Below are positions 25,994 to 37,583 of a DNA stretch of 64,000 nt, one piece after another. A model generated the notes under the pieces. It worked only from the letters and a program-made list of their open reading frames with translations, had not been told where the DNA came from and did not search any database. This DNA is from an uncultured Alphaproteobacteria bacterium (GTDB lineage: Bacteria; Pseudomonadota; Alphaproteobacteria; Puniceispirillales; UBA1172). A program made the position numbers and the translations under genes. Position 1 is the first letter of the stretch; each line of letters opens with the position of its first letter. The stretch covers positions 1,453,501 through 1,517,500 of the forward strand of contig OY288107.1 of the NCBI GenBank assembly GCA_958431225.1, written 5' to 3'.

Positions 25994-27241
25994 CTAACTA
26001 TCCCGCGGCAATGCCGGTATTGCTACGCAGGATAGGCCTTTTCGGAATATGTTTAGGCAGGCTTGTCTTGCGGCGTCTTCTTTGAAGCCTTCGAAATGTA
26101 CTTGCCAGAAGGTTAGGTTGCCGTAGCGGATTTGTCTTAATTTTGCGGGTTGTAGGGATAGGATGTCGCTACTGGCTTGGCGGGCGTCGGCGGCGGCGCG
26201 GTAGGCGCTGGCGCGGCGTTCGTAGCTGCCGATTTGGATGCCCCAACTGGTTGGCGTGGCGGAATTGGTTGAGGGCGCCGGGTCGGCTAGGTTGGGGCGG
26301 GGCGGGGCTAGTGCTACGGTGACTGCCGCTTCGCCCGATTTTTCGGTGCGTTTTAGGGCTAGGATGTTGGGTCTTGGCGGCGGTAATTTTACTAGCGTTG
26401 GGGCGGATGGTTTCTTTTTCGGCACTAGGGTGGTTTCGGCATATTGCGGGACGCGGTCAAATTGTTTGTTGAGCAAATGTATCATGTGTTTGTTGCGCGA
26501 AGCCCCGGTGCGTCCGCCAAAAACCACGCCGACTAAACGGATGCCCCGCCGTTCCACCGTGGCGACTAAGTTGAATCCTGATGCGCGAATATAGCCGGTT
26601 TTGATGCCATCGGTGCCTTTGTAACTGGATAAAAGTTTATTGTGGTTCCTAAATTTGCGCCCGTTATATTCAAAACTCTTAGTCTTAAAGAGGTGGAAAT
26701 AATGCGGGAAATCGCGGCGGATGGCGATGGCTAATTTTGCCATATCGCGCGCGGTGGATTTTTGCTTGGAATGCGGCAGACCTGAAGCATTGCGAAATGT
26801 AGTGCGTTTCATCCCTAGCGCGCGGGCTTTGCGGGTCATTTTCTTGGCGAATTCGCGCTCGGATGGCGCGAGATGTTCGGAAATAGCGGTGGCAATATCA
26901 TTCGCCGATTTGGTAATGAGCGCCATAATCGCATTTTTCGCAGTGATGGAACTGCCCGGGCGCAACCCCAATTTGGAGGGCGAACGTCCGGCGGCTAATT
27001 TGCTGATTTTGATTTTCGTGCCCATATGCACTTTGCCGTTATCAAGGGCTTCAAACAGCATATAAAGCGTCATAATTTTGGTCAGCGAGGCGGGGTAGAG
27101 TTGCTTGTCGGCGTTGCGCGAATACATGACTTTGCCGCTATTTTCATTAACGACAATAGACGCGTATTTGGCTTCAGCACTGGCGTTAAAGCCCACCACT
27201 AGCGCAGAAACCAACAACATAAAAACAATTAGGCGTCGCAT
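25994..27241 (-). CDS. D-alanyl-D-alanine carboxypeptidase with SPOR domain
   Basis: A 415-residue periplasmic penicillin-binding protein that trims the terminal D-Ala of peptidoglycan stem peptides. Residues 1-24 are a signal peptide. The active-site motifs are SLTK (Ser52, Lys55), SAN in the KSANDIATAISEH segment, and KTG in IKTGYIRASG. The C-terminal SPOR domain (about 335-410) would bind denuded septal glycan. The start chosen is ATG 27241 after GAGG; the frame is open 20 codons further. It is convergent with the ATPase gene (11 bp apart) and divergent from clpS, an arrangement common in alphaproteobacteria. Its 3' end is A/C-rich in third positions. Confidence 0.9.
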   Translation of the reverse strand: MRRLIVFMLLVSALVVGFNASAEAKYASIVVNENSGKVMYSRNADKQLYPASLTKIMTLYMLFEALDNGKVHMGTKIKISKLAAGRSPSKLGLRPGSSITAKNAIMALITKSANDIATAISEHLAPSEREFAKKMTRKARALGMKRTTFRNASGLPHSKQKSTARDMAKLAIAIRRDFPHYFHLFKTKSFEYNGRKFRNHNKLLSSYKGTDGIKTGYIRASGFNLVATVERRGIRLVGVVFGGRTGASRNKHMIHLLNKQFDRVPQYAETTLVPKKKPSAPTLVKLPPPRPNILALKRTEKSGEAAVTVALAPPRPNLADPAPSTNSATPTSWGIQIGSYERRASAYRAAADARQASSDILSLQPAKLRQIRYGNLTFWQVHFEGFKEDAARQACLNIFRKGLSCVAIPALPRDS

Positions 27242-27385
27242 AACCTCACCCGCGAAAAGATTCTGATGGCGAATCCTAACAAAATGGCGTGATTCTGTCA
27301 AGTTTTAAAGGTAAAAAAACAAATTTTTCTTATTTCGCGTGAAACAGGTCTTTTCATTGGGCAAAAGATAGTCATATAATTTGTT

Positions 27386-27763
27386 ATGGAAACCGATAAG
27401 ATAATTTTAGATGCCTTATCTACGCGCTTAAATTCGCGCCCACGCCCGCGCACCCGCCCGGGTGACAATGATGGCGGTGTTGCCACGTTAGATGTTGCGC
27501 CCAAAATCAAACGTCCGGCGCTTTACAAAGTCATCATGCTCAATGATGATTTCACGCCGATGGAATTTGTCATCCAAGTGTTGCAACTTTATTTCCGCAA
27601 ATCCGCCGAGGAAGCCACGCAGATCATGTTGCACGTCCATCAAAGGGGGGTCGGGGTTTGCGGTGTCTATACTTATGAGGTCGCAGAAACCAAATTGTCG
27701 CAAGTGATGGCACTGGCGCGCAAAAATGAACATCCCCTACAACTTCAACTGGAAAAGGAATAA
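27386..27763 (+). CDS. clpS: ATP-dependent Clp protease adaptor
   Basis: ClpS delivers N-degron substrates to ClpA-ClpP. The 125-residue protein has the adaptor core from about residue 45, with [16 protein letters not shown] and [23 protein letters not shown], which carry the N-degron pocket residues. The N-terminal 40 residues are Arg/Pro-rich and disordered. The ATG at 27386 has no strong ribosome binding site. clpA follows 4 bp after the stop. Aat, which adds Leu or Phe N-degrons recognised by ClpS, is encoded 8 kb away. Confidence 0.95.
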   Translation: METDKIILDALSTRLNSRPRPRTRPGDNDGGVATLDVAPKIKRPALYKVIMLNDDFTPMEFVIQVLQLYFRKSAEEATQIMLHVHQRGVGVCGVYTYEVAETKLSQVMALARKNEHPLQLQLEKE

Positions 27764-27767
27764 GCCC

Positions 27768-30089
27768 ATGCTCGCACAAGAACTTGAAGACACCTTACGC
27801 TTCGCCTTGAATCTAGCGGCAGAGAAGGGGCATGAATATGCGACGCTTGAACATTTATTGCTGGCATTGACGCATGATAAGGACGCGATGGAAGTATTGG
27901 AGGCGTGCGCTGCCGATATTGCGAAATTGCGCCACCATCTGCTCCAATATATTGACGAATCCCTTGAGGCGATTAGCGGCGGCGATGGCGACGCGCACCC
28001 GACTAACGGCTTTCAACGTGTGGTGCAGCGCGCGGTGATTCATACCCAATCATCAAATCGTGAAACAACGACAGGGGCGAATGTGCTTGCCGCGCTATTT
28101 GCTGAACGCGAAAGCCACGCCGTATGGTTGTTGAGTCAGCAAGAAATCCACCGCGTTGATGTGGTGAGTTATATCAGCCACGGCATCACCAAAAACCCCG
28201 CCCACGCCAAGACGCACGCCAAAGCGCATCAGGGTGTTGATGGCACCGAGCTCAGCGATGCCGATGTGAATGTTAAGGAAGACGCGCTCAATACCTATGC
28301 GGTCAATCTCAATGAAAAGGCGGCGGATGGCAAAATTGATCCGGTAATCGGACGGCAAAAAGAATTGTCGCGCATGATTCAAGTGCTGTGCCGCCGCACC
28401 AAAAATAATCCGCTACTGGTCGGCGATAGCGGCGTTGGCAAGACAGCGATTGCCGAAGGTTTGGCGCATAAAATCGTTGAAAAATCGGTGCCAGAGGTAT
28501 TAGAAAATGCGGTGATTTATGCGCTGGATATGGGGTCGCTACTGGCGGGGACGCGCTATCGTGGGGATTTTGAAGAACGGCTGAAAGCGGTGATGAAACA
28601 GGTAGCGGATGACGATCATGCCATTCTTTTCATTGATGAAATTCACACCATCATCGGCGCCGGTGCTACGAGTGGCGGGGCGATGGATGCGTCTAATTTG
28701 CTCAAGCCGGCGTTGCAGGATGGCAGTCTGCGGTGTATCGGCTCCACCACCTATAAAGAATTCCGTGGCTGGTTTGATAAAGACCGCGCCCTATCGCGGC
28801 GCTTCCAAAAAGTTGATGTGCCTGAATCGACCCTCGCCGATAGTATTAAGATTCTTGGGGGGCTGAAATCGCGTTATGAGGCGCATCATCAGGTGCGTTA
28901 TACGATGGGTGCGTTGACCTCGGCGGCGGAATTATCGGCGCGCTATCTCACCGACCGCCGCTTGCCCGATAAGGCGATTGATGTCATTGATGAGGCGGCG
29001 GCGGCGCAGATGTTGGTGCCAACCTCGCGGCGGCGCAAAACCATCGGCGAGAAAGAAATTGAAGCCACCATCGCCAGCATGGCACGCATCCCGCCCAAAA
29101 GCGTCAGCCGCGATGACCGCACAGCATTGGCGAATTTAGAGGCGGATTTACAGCGCATGGTCTATGGGCAGGATGCGGCATTAAACGCCTTGGCATCGGC
29201 GATAAAATTGGCACGGGCGGGCTTGCGCGAGGCGGAAAAACCGGTGGGGAATTATTTATTTTCAGGTCCCACCGGGGTCGGCAAAACCGAAGCCGCGCGC
29301 CAATTATCCGAATCTCTCGGCATTGAACTCATCCGTTTTGATATGTCCGAATATATGGAACGCCATTCGGTGTCGCGGCTCATCGGTGCGCCGCCGGGTT
29401 ATGTGGGTTTTGACCAAGGGGGGCTTTTGACCGATGCGATAGACCAACATCCGCATGCGGTGTTGTTGCTTGATGAAATTGAAAAAGCGCATCCTGATAT
29501 TTTCAATCTGCTGTTGCAGGTGATGGATAATGGGCGGTTGACCGACCATAATGGCAAGGTGATAGATTTCCGCAACATTATCATCATTATGACCACCAAT
29601 GCCGGGGCGAGCGAGTTGAGCAAGCAAGCCATCGGATTCGGGCGGGGCTTGCGTGATGGGGCGGCGCACGATGCGATTGAACGTGCTTTCACGCCGGAGT
29701 TTCGCAATCGTCTTGATGCGGTGATTCACTTCGCGCCCCTTGAGCCTGAAATCGTGCGTAAGGTGGTGGATAAATTCGTCATACAGGTGGAATCGCAATT
29801 AGAAGCCAAGGGGGTCAGCATCAGCCTCACCGATGGCGCGCGCGATTGGCTAGCGGTGCGGGGGTATGAGCCTGCCTATGGCGCACGACCTTTGGCGCGG
29901 GTGGTGCAGGAACATATCAAAAAACCCTTGGCGGAAGAATTGCTTTTCGGGCGGCTGATGGATGGGGGGAGCGTTATGGTGGATGTGGATAAGGATGAGG
30001 CTGGCTTGACGTTGAAAGTCGTGGCGGATACACCGCCGCCCCCGCGCAAAAAATCCGCGAAAAAGCGTGTCAAAACCCGCGCGCATTAA
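27768..30089 (+). CDS. clpA: ATP-dependent Clp protease ATP-binding subunit
   Basis: ClpA is the AAA+ unfoldase of the ClpAP protease. The 773-residue protein has the Clp N domain (1-140), AAA-1 with Walker A GDSGVGKT and AAA-2 with GPTGVGKT, plus the Walker B stretches LFIDEIHT and [10 protein letters not shown]. The tail is lysine/arginine-rich ([11 protein letters not shown]). The ATG at 27768 is 4 bp after clpS and follows AAGGA; an in-frame ATG at 27726 lies inside clpS. Its stop codon shares bases with the convergent DUF482 gene stop (30086-30089). Confidence 0.97.
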   Translation: MLAQELEDTLRFALNLAAEKGHEYATLEHLLLALTHDKDAMEVLEACAADIAKLRHHLLQYIDESLEAISGGDGDAHPTNGFQRVVQRAVIHTQSSNRETTTGANVLAALFAERESHAVWLLSQQEIHRVDVVSYISHGITKNPAHAKTHAKAHQGVDGTELSDADVNVKEDALNTYAVNLNEKAADGKIDPVIGRQKELSRMIQVLCRRTKNNPLLVGDSGVGKTAIAEGLAHKIVEKSVPEVLENAVIYALDMGSLLAGTRYRGDFEERLKAVMKQVADDDHAILFIDEIHTIIGAGATSGGAMDASNLLKPALQDGSLRCIGSTTYKEFRGWFDKDRALSRRFQKVDVPESTLADSIKILGGLKSRYEAHHQVRYTMGALTSAAELSARYLTDRRLPDKAIDVIDEAAAAQMLVPTSRRRKTIGEKEIEATIASMARIPPKSVSRDDRTALANLEADLQRMVYGQDAALNALASAIKLARAGLREAEKPVGNYLFSGPTGVGKTEAARQLSESLGIELIRFDMSEYMERHSVSRLIGAPPGYVGFDQGGLLTDAIDQHPHAVLLLDEIEKAHPDIFNLLLQVMDNGRLTDHNGKVIDFRNIIIIMTTNAGASELSKQAIGFGRGLRDGAAHDAIERAFTPEFRNRLDAVIHFAPLEPEIVRKVVDKFVIQVESQLEAKGVSISLTDGARDWLAVRGYEPAYGARPLARVVQEHIKKPLAEELLFGRLMDGGSVMVDVDKDEAGLTLKVVADTPPPPRKKSAKKRVKTRAH

Positions 30090-31258
30090 TCCGTTTTATA
30101 CGGCGTCCATTGTTGAATTTGCGCGCGTTCTTGGGCGATGAGTTCGGTCTCGTGGGTGATAAAATCTTTGACGGCACTATGAAACGCCGGCTCGCGCAGG
30201 TGATGTACCGAATAGGTGGGCACCGGCACATAACCCCGCTGGACTTTATGCAAACCTTGCGCGCCCGCCTCAATGCGCGGGATTTTGTGGGCGATGGCAT
30301 AGGCGATGGCTTGGTAATAACAGGTTTCAAAATGCAGGAAAGGGATATGCACCACACTGCCCCAATTCCGCCCATAGAGCGCGTCCGCACCGATGAAATT
30401 GATCGCCCCCGCCACCGCCGCGCCATCAAGGGTGGCTAGCACTAGTAAAATTTTTTCGCGTAGATTCTGGTGTATATGGTCAAAAAATGCGCGCTCAAGA
30501 TACGCGCCGCCCCATTTATCCGCAAGATTGGCGAGATAAAAGCGATAAAAATCATCCCAATGTTGCGGTTTCAAATCATCGCCTTGCAGTAATTGAAATT
30601 CCACCCCCGCATCGGCGACTTGGCGGCGTTCGCGGCGGATGGTTTTGCGCTTGCGGGCGGTGAGGGCATCAAGAAAATCATCAAAATCCGTGTAATCGCG
30701 GTTATGCCAGTGGAATTGCATGCCTTCGCGCACCAGCCATTTGCTATCCTCCGCCTCGGTGAGCAAGCGACATTCTGCGCCACTAAGAAACGTGATATGC
30801 GCCGAAGATAATTCTAATTGTGATACTACCGCCACCAAAGCATCGGCAAGGGCGTGGCGGGCTTCATCAGCATTAAGCCGCGCATCCGTCAAAAATCGCC
30901 GCCCGGGTGTCGGGGTGAAAGGAATACCGCTTTGGGCTTTCGGATAATACGCACCGCCTACTCTCCCTAATGCCCCCGCCCAAGCATGGTCAAAAACATA
31001 TTCGCCATAAGAATGGTTTTTCAAATAAAGCGGCAGAATCCCGTGAATTTTCCCCGCCGCATCTTTCAAAATAATATGGCGGGGAAGCCATCCCGTATCC
31101 GCACATGCCGACCCACTTTCCTCAAGGGCAGTGAAAAAAGCATGGCAAAGCATCGGGTCAGCCGCCCCGGCACAGCGATTCCAATCTGCGGCAGGGATGG
31201 CACTAGCGGCAGGGGTCATTTCCGCCGTCCAAGCCGCCGCCGTCCAAGCATGGGGCAT
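30086..31258 (-). CDS. DUF482 / COG3146 GNAT-like acyltransferase
   Basis: A 390-residue protein of the COG3146 (DUF482) family, annotated as a GNAT or peptidoglycan-related acyltransferase; the substrate is not established. The family signature EAGAQGLHKVQRGYVPVPTYS near residue 345 is clear, as is the KRKTIRRERRQ segment in the middle. The ATG at 31258 follows the ridA stop by one base (TAACATG), suggesting coupled translation; ATG 31218 is an alternative. It overlaps the clpA stop by 4 bp on the other strand. It is the last gene of a nrdJ-ridA-DUF482 series. Confidence 0.8.
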   Translation of the reverse strand: MPHAWTAAAWTAEMTPAASAIPAADWNRCAGAADPMLCHAFFTALEESGSACADTGWLPRHIILKDAAGKIHGILPLYLKNHSYGEYVFDHAWAGALGRVGGAYYPKAQSGIPFTPTPGRRFLTDARLNADEARHALADALVAVVSQLELSSAHITFLSGAECRLLTEAEDSKWLVREGMQFHWHNRDYTDFDDFLDALTARKRKTIRRERRQVADAGVEFQLLQGDDLKPQHWDDFYRFYLANLADKWGGAYLERAFFDHIHQNLREKILLVLATLDGAAVAGAINFIGADALYGRNWGSVVHIPFLHFETCYYQAIAYAIAHKIPRIEAGAQGLHKVQRGYVPVPTYSVHHLREPAFHSAVKDFITHETELIAQERAQIQQWTPYKTD

Positions 31259-31259
31259 G

Positions 31260-31730
31260 TTAATTGATTTCAAAAATGCCTTCAATTTCCACGAGGCATC
31301 CAAGGGGCAGGGCATTCGTGCCAACGGCAAAACGCGCATGACGCCCAATGTCGCCAAACACATCTACCATCATATTGGAGGCGATATTGATGACTTGGGG
31401 TTGTGCCGTGAAATCTGCCGCACAAGCAACAAAGCCCCCCAATTTCACCACGCGCTTGACACGCCCTAAATCGCCATCGGTGGCAGCTTTGAGTTGTGCC
31501 AGCAGATTGATAGCGCATTTGCGCGCCTCGCCCTCGGCATCAGCTTGCGTCATGGTGCCATCGCCGACCGCACCGGTCTTTTCAATTTTGCCCCCAACCA
31601 TCGGCACTTGTCCCGAAATAAACACCAGATTGCCGCTAACGACATAAGGCAGATAATTCGCCGCCGGTGCCGGCGCATCGGGGAGGGTAATGCCTAGTTC
31701 TTCTAGGCGTTGATCAATTTGTCCTGACAT
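31260..31730 (-). CDS. RidA/YjgF-family protein
   Basis: A 156-residue member of the RidA family, whose best-known members hydrolyse reactive enamine/imine intermediates made by PLP enzymes. Motifs include SGNLVFISGQVP, and GRHARFAVGTNALPLGCLVEIE near the C-terminus, which contains the conserved Arg and Glu. It is the longer family variant of about 150 residues, so activity may differ from canonical RidA. It lies 26 bp downstream of nrdJ on the same strand. Confidence 0.85.
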   Translation of the reverse strand: MSGQIDQRLEELGITLPDAPAPAANYLPYVVSGNLVFISGQVPMVGGKIEKTGAVGDGTMTQADAEGEARKCAINLLAQLKAATDGDLGRVKRVVKLGGFVACAADFTAQPQVINIASNMMVDVFGDIGRHARFAVGTNALPLGCLVEIEGIFEIN

Positions 31731-31756
31731 GGATTTGTCCTCATAATTAAAAGGTT

Positions 31757-35386
<3,630 letters not shown>

Positions 35387-35392
35387 CGTGCA

Positions 35393-35432
35393 ACACCTTA
35401 TATAGTTAAGCCCAAGCCACTACATATGGTGC
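35393..35432 (-). promoter_or_regulatory. Putative paired NrdR boxes upstream of nrdJ
   Basis: Two 16-bp sites at 35393-35408 (acaccttatatagtta) and 35417-35432 (ccactacatatggtgc) each match roughly 12 of 16 positions of the NrdR box pattern acaCwAtATaTwGtgt. Their centres are 24 bp apart, less regular than the usual spacing, which lowers confidence. They lie within 50 bp of the nrdJ start. A regulator gene is not in the window. Confidence 0.4.
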
Positions 35433-35549
35433 TCAGGGTTATAGTTAACTACAAGTTAACCAATTTTCTCAGGTCTTGCAACAAAAAAATTTTTGGGCAT
35501 ATACAACGCTGAGATGCGCTAAATTCTGGGCAAATCTATTGAGGCTTAT

Positions 35550-35631
35550 AGATTTCCATTGCAATTTTTAGGGAATTGTAGAAAATAAAAGCTACCAAGT
35601 TTTCGTGATTCAAGAAAGATACCTTGTGCAC
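35550..35631 (+). repeat. 82-bp inverted repeat, left copy (leader of aat)
   Basis: This segment matches 37465-37546 in reverse complement, ungapped over 82 bp with roughly 11 mismatches. It includes the shared core GGGAATTGTAGAAAAT and ends at TGCAC. It supplies the leader and possible start region (VIQERYLV) of aat, as the right copy does for the NDUFA12 gene. Confidence 0.85.
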
Positions 35632-36282
35632 CATTACACGCCTGAGCTACTAATAAAATCTTACGCGCTTGGGGTTTTTCCTATGGCGGAGCATCGTGAG
35701 GATGCGCGCATCTTTTTTGTTGACCCGCCCATGCGTGGGGTGATTCCACTGCACCCCCCACGTTTAAGTCGCGGGCTCAAACGCTTGCTCCGCCAAGACC
35801 CGTTTTCCACCACCATCAACCAAGATTTTGCTGGTGTCATCGCTGCTTGCCGTGAAGCCACGCCTCGCCGTCAAGATACTTGGATTAACGAGGCGATTGA
35901 AGATTTATTCTGCACCCTCCACCGCCTAGGCTTCGCGCATTCAATAGAGGTTTGGGATAATGCGGGGCGGCTCATCGGCGGCATTTACGGCATGGCATTA
36001 GGCGGGGCTTTTTTTGGCGAATCCATGTTCTCGCGGGTGAGCAATGCGTCAAAATGTGCGCTTCTGCATATGATGGCGCGGGTGCTTTGTGGGGGGTTTG
36101 TGCTTTTTGATACGCAGTTTCTTAACCCGCATCTTGTGCAGTTTGGCGGGGCGGAAATTAGCCGTGCGGAATTTCAAACACGACTCAAAACCGCGCTTGA
36201 TACGAAAGCCCAACTGCCCCTAGCGCCCGACCCGAAACCCTTTATCGCTCAACTATTACACGCCAGCATGGTGAGGTCATAA
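35626..36282 (+). CDS. aat: Leucyl/phenylalanyl-tRNA-protein transferase
   Basis: Aat adds Leu or Phe to N-terminal Arg or Lys of proteins, creating N-degrons for ClpS/ClpAP. The 218-residue protein has the alphaproteobacterial N-terminus YTPELLIKSYALGVFPMAEHRED, then FFVDPPMRGVIPL, the GGIYGMALGGAFFGESMFS core and FDTQFLNPHL. Start: GTG 35626 lies eight bases after AAGAAAGA and restores the usual N-terminus. GTG 35605 would add seven residues (starting MIQERY) that match the extended NDUFA12 frame, because both lie in the inverted repeat. Its 3' end overlaps the convergent DUF2155 gene by 34 bp. A decayed copy of its first codons remains after accC. Confidence 0.9.
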   Translation: MHHYTPELLIKSYALGVFPMAEHREDARIFFVDPPMRGVIPLHPPRLSRGLKRLLRQDPFSTTINQDFAGVIAACREATPRRQDTWINEAIEDLFCTLHRLGFAHSIEVWDNAGRLIGGIYGMALGGAFFGESMFSRVSNASKCALLHMMARVLCGGFVLFDTQFLNPHLVQFGGAEISRAEFQTRLKTALDTKAQLPLAPDPKPFIAQLLHASMVRS

Positions 36283-36650
36283 ACCGGATGCTCAAGCCCA
36301 CTCAACGCCGGCGAAGACGCAAACATCCAGCCCTCAAATAACGGCGCATCAGCAACCTCGCCATCAAAATCCACGGCAGTAATTTTCAAAAAAGCGGCGT
36401 GTTCCGGGGGCAGATGCGGCGGGCGGTAATGACACGCATAGACAAACACCTCCAAAGTGCCAAAATGAAGCGCCACCCCTATCGGCACATCCAGCGTAGA
36501 AATGCGCGCGGTGATTTTATCCAAAGTCTGAATACGTGCGCGCGTGCCTTGAAGCCACTCATCCGCCGCCATCACCTCAGACACCTTAGCAAAGGGGGGC
36601 ATCAGCAACACCGCCATCACAATACTCGCGCGAATCAGAACAAAGCGCAC
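36249..36650 (-). CDS. DUF2155 secreted protein
   Basis: A 133-residue exported protein of the alphaproteobacterial DUF2155 family, function unknown. Residues 1-28 are a signal peptide. The mature part has TARISTLDVPIGVALHFGTL, VFVYACHYRPP, FEGWMFASSPALSGLEHPVYD and a C-terminal Cys, all typical of the family. It starts with GTG 2 bp after the mlaD stop and overlaps the 3' end of aat on the opposite strand by 34 bp. It is the third gene of NDUFA12-mlaD-DUF2155. Confidence 0.85.
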   Translation of the reverse strand: MRFVLIRASIVMAVLLMPPFAKVSEVMAADEWLQGTRARIQTLDKITARISTLDVPIGVALHFGTLEVFVYACHYRPPHLPPEHAAFLKITAVDFDGEVADAPLFEGWMFASSPALSGLEHPVYDLTMLACNS

Positions 36651-36652
36651 CT

Positions 36653-37102
36653 TTATTCCCCTGCCTCGCCGCCAGCAAAGATGGCTCTGCCAAGAATATC
36701 CAACAAATCAACAGGGTCTAACGTGTTGTAAAACACATGACCATCAGCAATGCTTGCATCCGAATTGCCCGGCACCAATTCAATATGACTCCCCCCCAGC
36801 AAAGATGACGAAGCAATCCGCACGACGCTATCATCAGGGATAGCCACCCCACGTTCAACCGCCATCACCACATAAGCATCAAACACCTCCGGGTCTAAAC
36901 GCAAGCCCGACACACGCCCCACACGCACCCCCGAAACCCGCACCTCATCACCAACGCGCAAGCCCCCGACTTTGCTGAACACCGCCTCAATGGTGATGGT
37001 GTTAGCGGGTTTGAAATCACTGATGGACACGGCTAGCCACAAAAACGCCGCCGCAATCAGAAGCACCACCGCACCCATCACCATTTCTATAGTATTACGC
37101 AT
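36653..37102 (-). CDS. mlaD: MlaD-like outer membrane lipid asymmetry protein (MCE domain)
   Basis: A 149-residue inner-membrane-anchored periplasmic protein with one N-terminal transmembrane helix (about 5-27) and one MCE domain (ITIEAVFSKVGGLRVGDEVRVSGVRVGRV). In the Mla pathway, MlaD hexamers relay phospholipids between membranes. The ATG at 37102 overlaps the NDUFA12 stop as TGATG; a TTG one codon upstream is also open. The usual mlaF, mlaE and mlaC partners are not in the window. Confidence 0.9.
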   Translation of the reverse strand: MRNTIEMVMGAVVLLIAAAFLWLAVSISDFKPANTITIEAVFSKVGGLRVGDEVRVSGVRVGRVSGLRLDPEVFDAYVVMAVERGVAIPDDSVVRIASSSLLGGSHIELVPGNSDASIADGHVFYNTLDPVDLLDILGRAIFAGGEAGE

Positions 37103-37470
37103 CAAAATTCCCCCTCATCAGGATCCCATGCATGATAATCGCCAGTAGCCCGCCGCCGCCGTCCCTGCCCCAACAAATGCCCCGCCGGACGATAAGCATG
37201 CTGCGTCCCCGTCAGATTAGGCACATGCCCCCGCTGCCAAGGCGAACGCATATACCCGCCGTCAGGAGGCGCAGTGGATTCAGTATAATGCAACCAATCA
37301 TGCCAATCACTAGGCACTTTGCTCGCTTCCACCTTGCCCTTATAGATGACATAACGGCGAGGACGCGAATCACTACGCCGTGCATTTGATTCGTAATAGC
37401 GGTTGCCAAAACTATCCGCGCCAACAAAACGGCTACGAAAGCGGATATTTATGCGGGAAAGCCAGTGCAT
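37102..37470 (-). CDS. NDUFA12-type NADH:ubiquinone oxidoreductase accessory subunit
   Basis: A 122-residue homologue of the 17.2-kDa complex I accessory subunit NDUFA12, found mainly in alphaproteobacteria and mitochondria. The signature DSFGNRYYE occurs near residue 20, followed by RRYVIYKGKVEASKVPSDWHDWLHYT. The start chosen is ATG 37470 (MHWLSRIN), seven bases after AAGAAAGA. A longer frame begins inside the inverted repeat (MIQERYA). It is the first gene of the NDUFA12-mlaD-DUF2155 operon and lies 114 bp beyond the accC stop on the same strand. Confidence 0.88.
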   Translation of the reverse strand: MHWLSRINIRFRSRFVGADSFGNRYYESNARRSDSRPRRYVIYKGKVEASKVPSDWHDWLHYTESTAPPDGGYMRSPWQRGHVPNLTGTQHAYRPAGHLLGQGRRRRATGDYHAWDPDEGEF

Positions 37471-37546
37471 TGCGTATCTTTCTTGAATCATAAAAACTTG
37501 GTGGCTTTCATTTTCTACAATTCCCAAAAAATTGCAATAAAAATCT
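37465..37546 (-). repeat. 82-bp inverted repeat, right copy (leader of the NDUFA12 gene)
   Basis: This is the partner of 35550-35631 in opposite orientation, about 87 percent identical by eye and ungapped. It ends at TGCAC, the second to sixth bases of the NDUFA12 start region. Together the copies bracket the aat-DUF2155-mlaD-NDUFA12 block. Confidence 0.85.
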
Positions 37547-37577
37547 AAATCAATAACTCAGGCGTGTAGTGTTGCAT
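37545..37577 (-). pseudogene. Remnant of the aat 5' end after accC
   Basis: Seven bases after the accC stop an ATG opens a 10-codon frame reading MQHYTPELLI and then TAG. The same residues HYTPELLI begin the intact aat at 35632, with mostly synonymous differences. The fragment marks the former position of aat as the gene after accC. No full-length gene continues from it. Confidence 0.75.
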
Positions 37578-37583
37578 GGGTGC

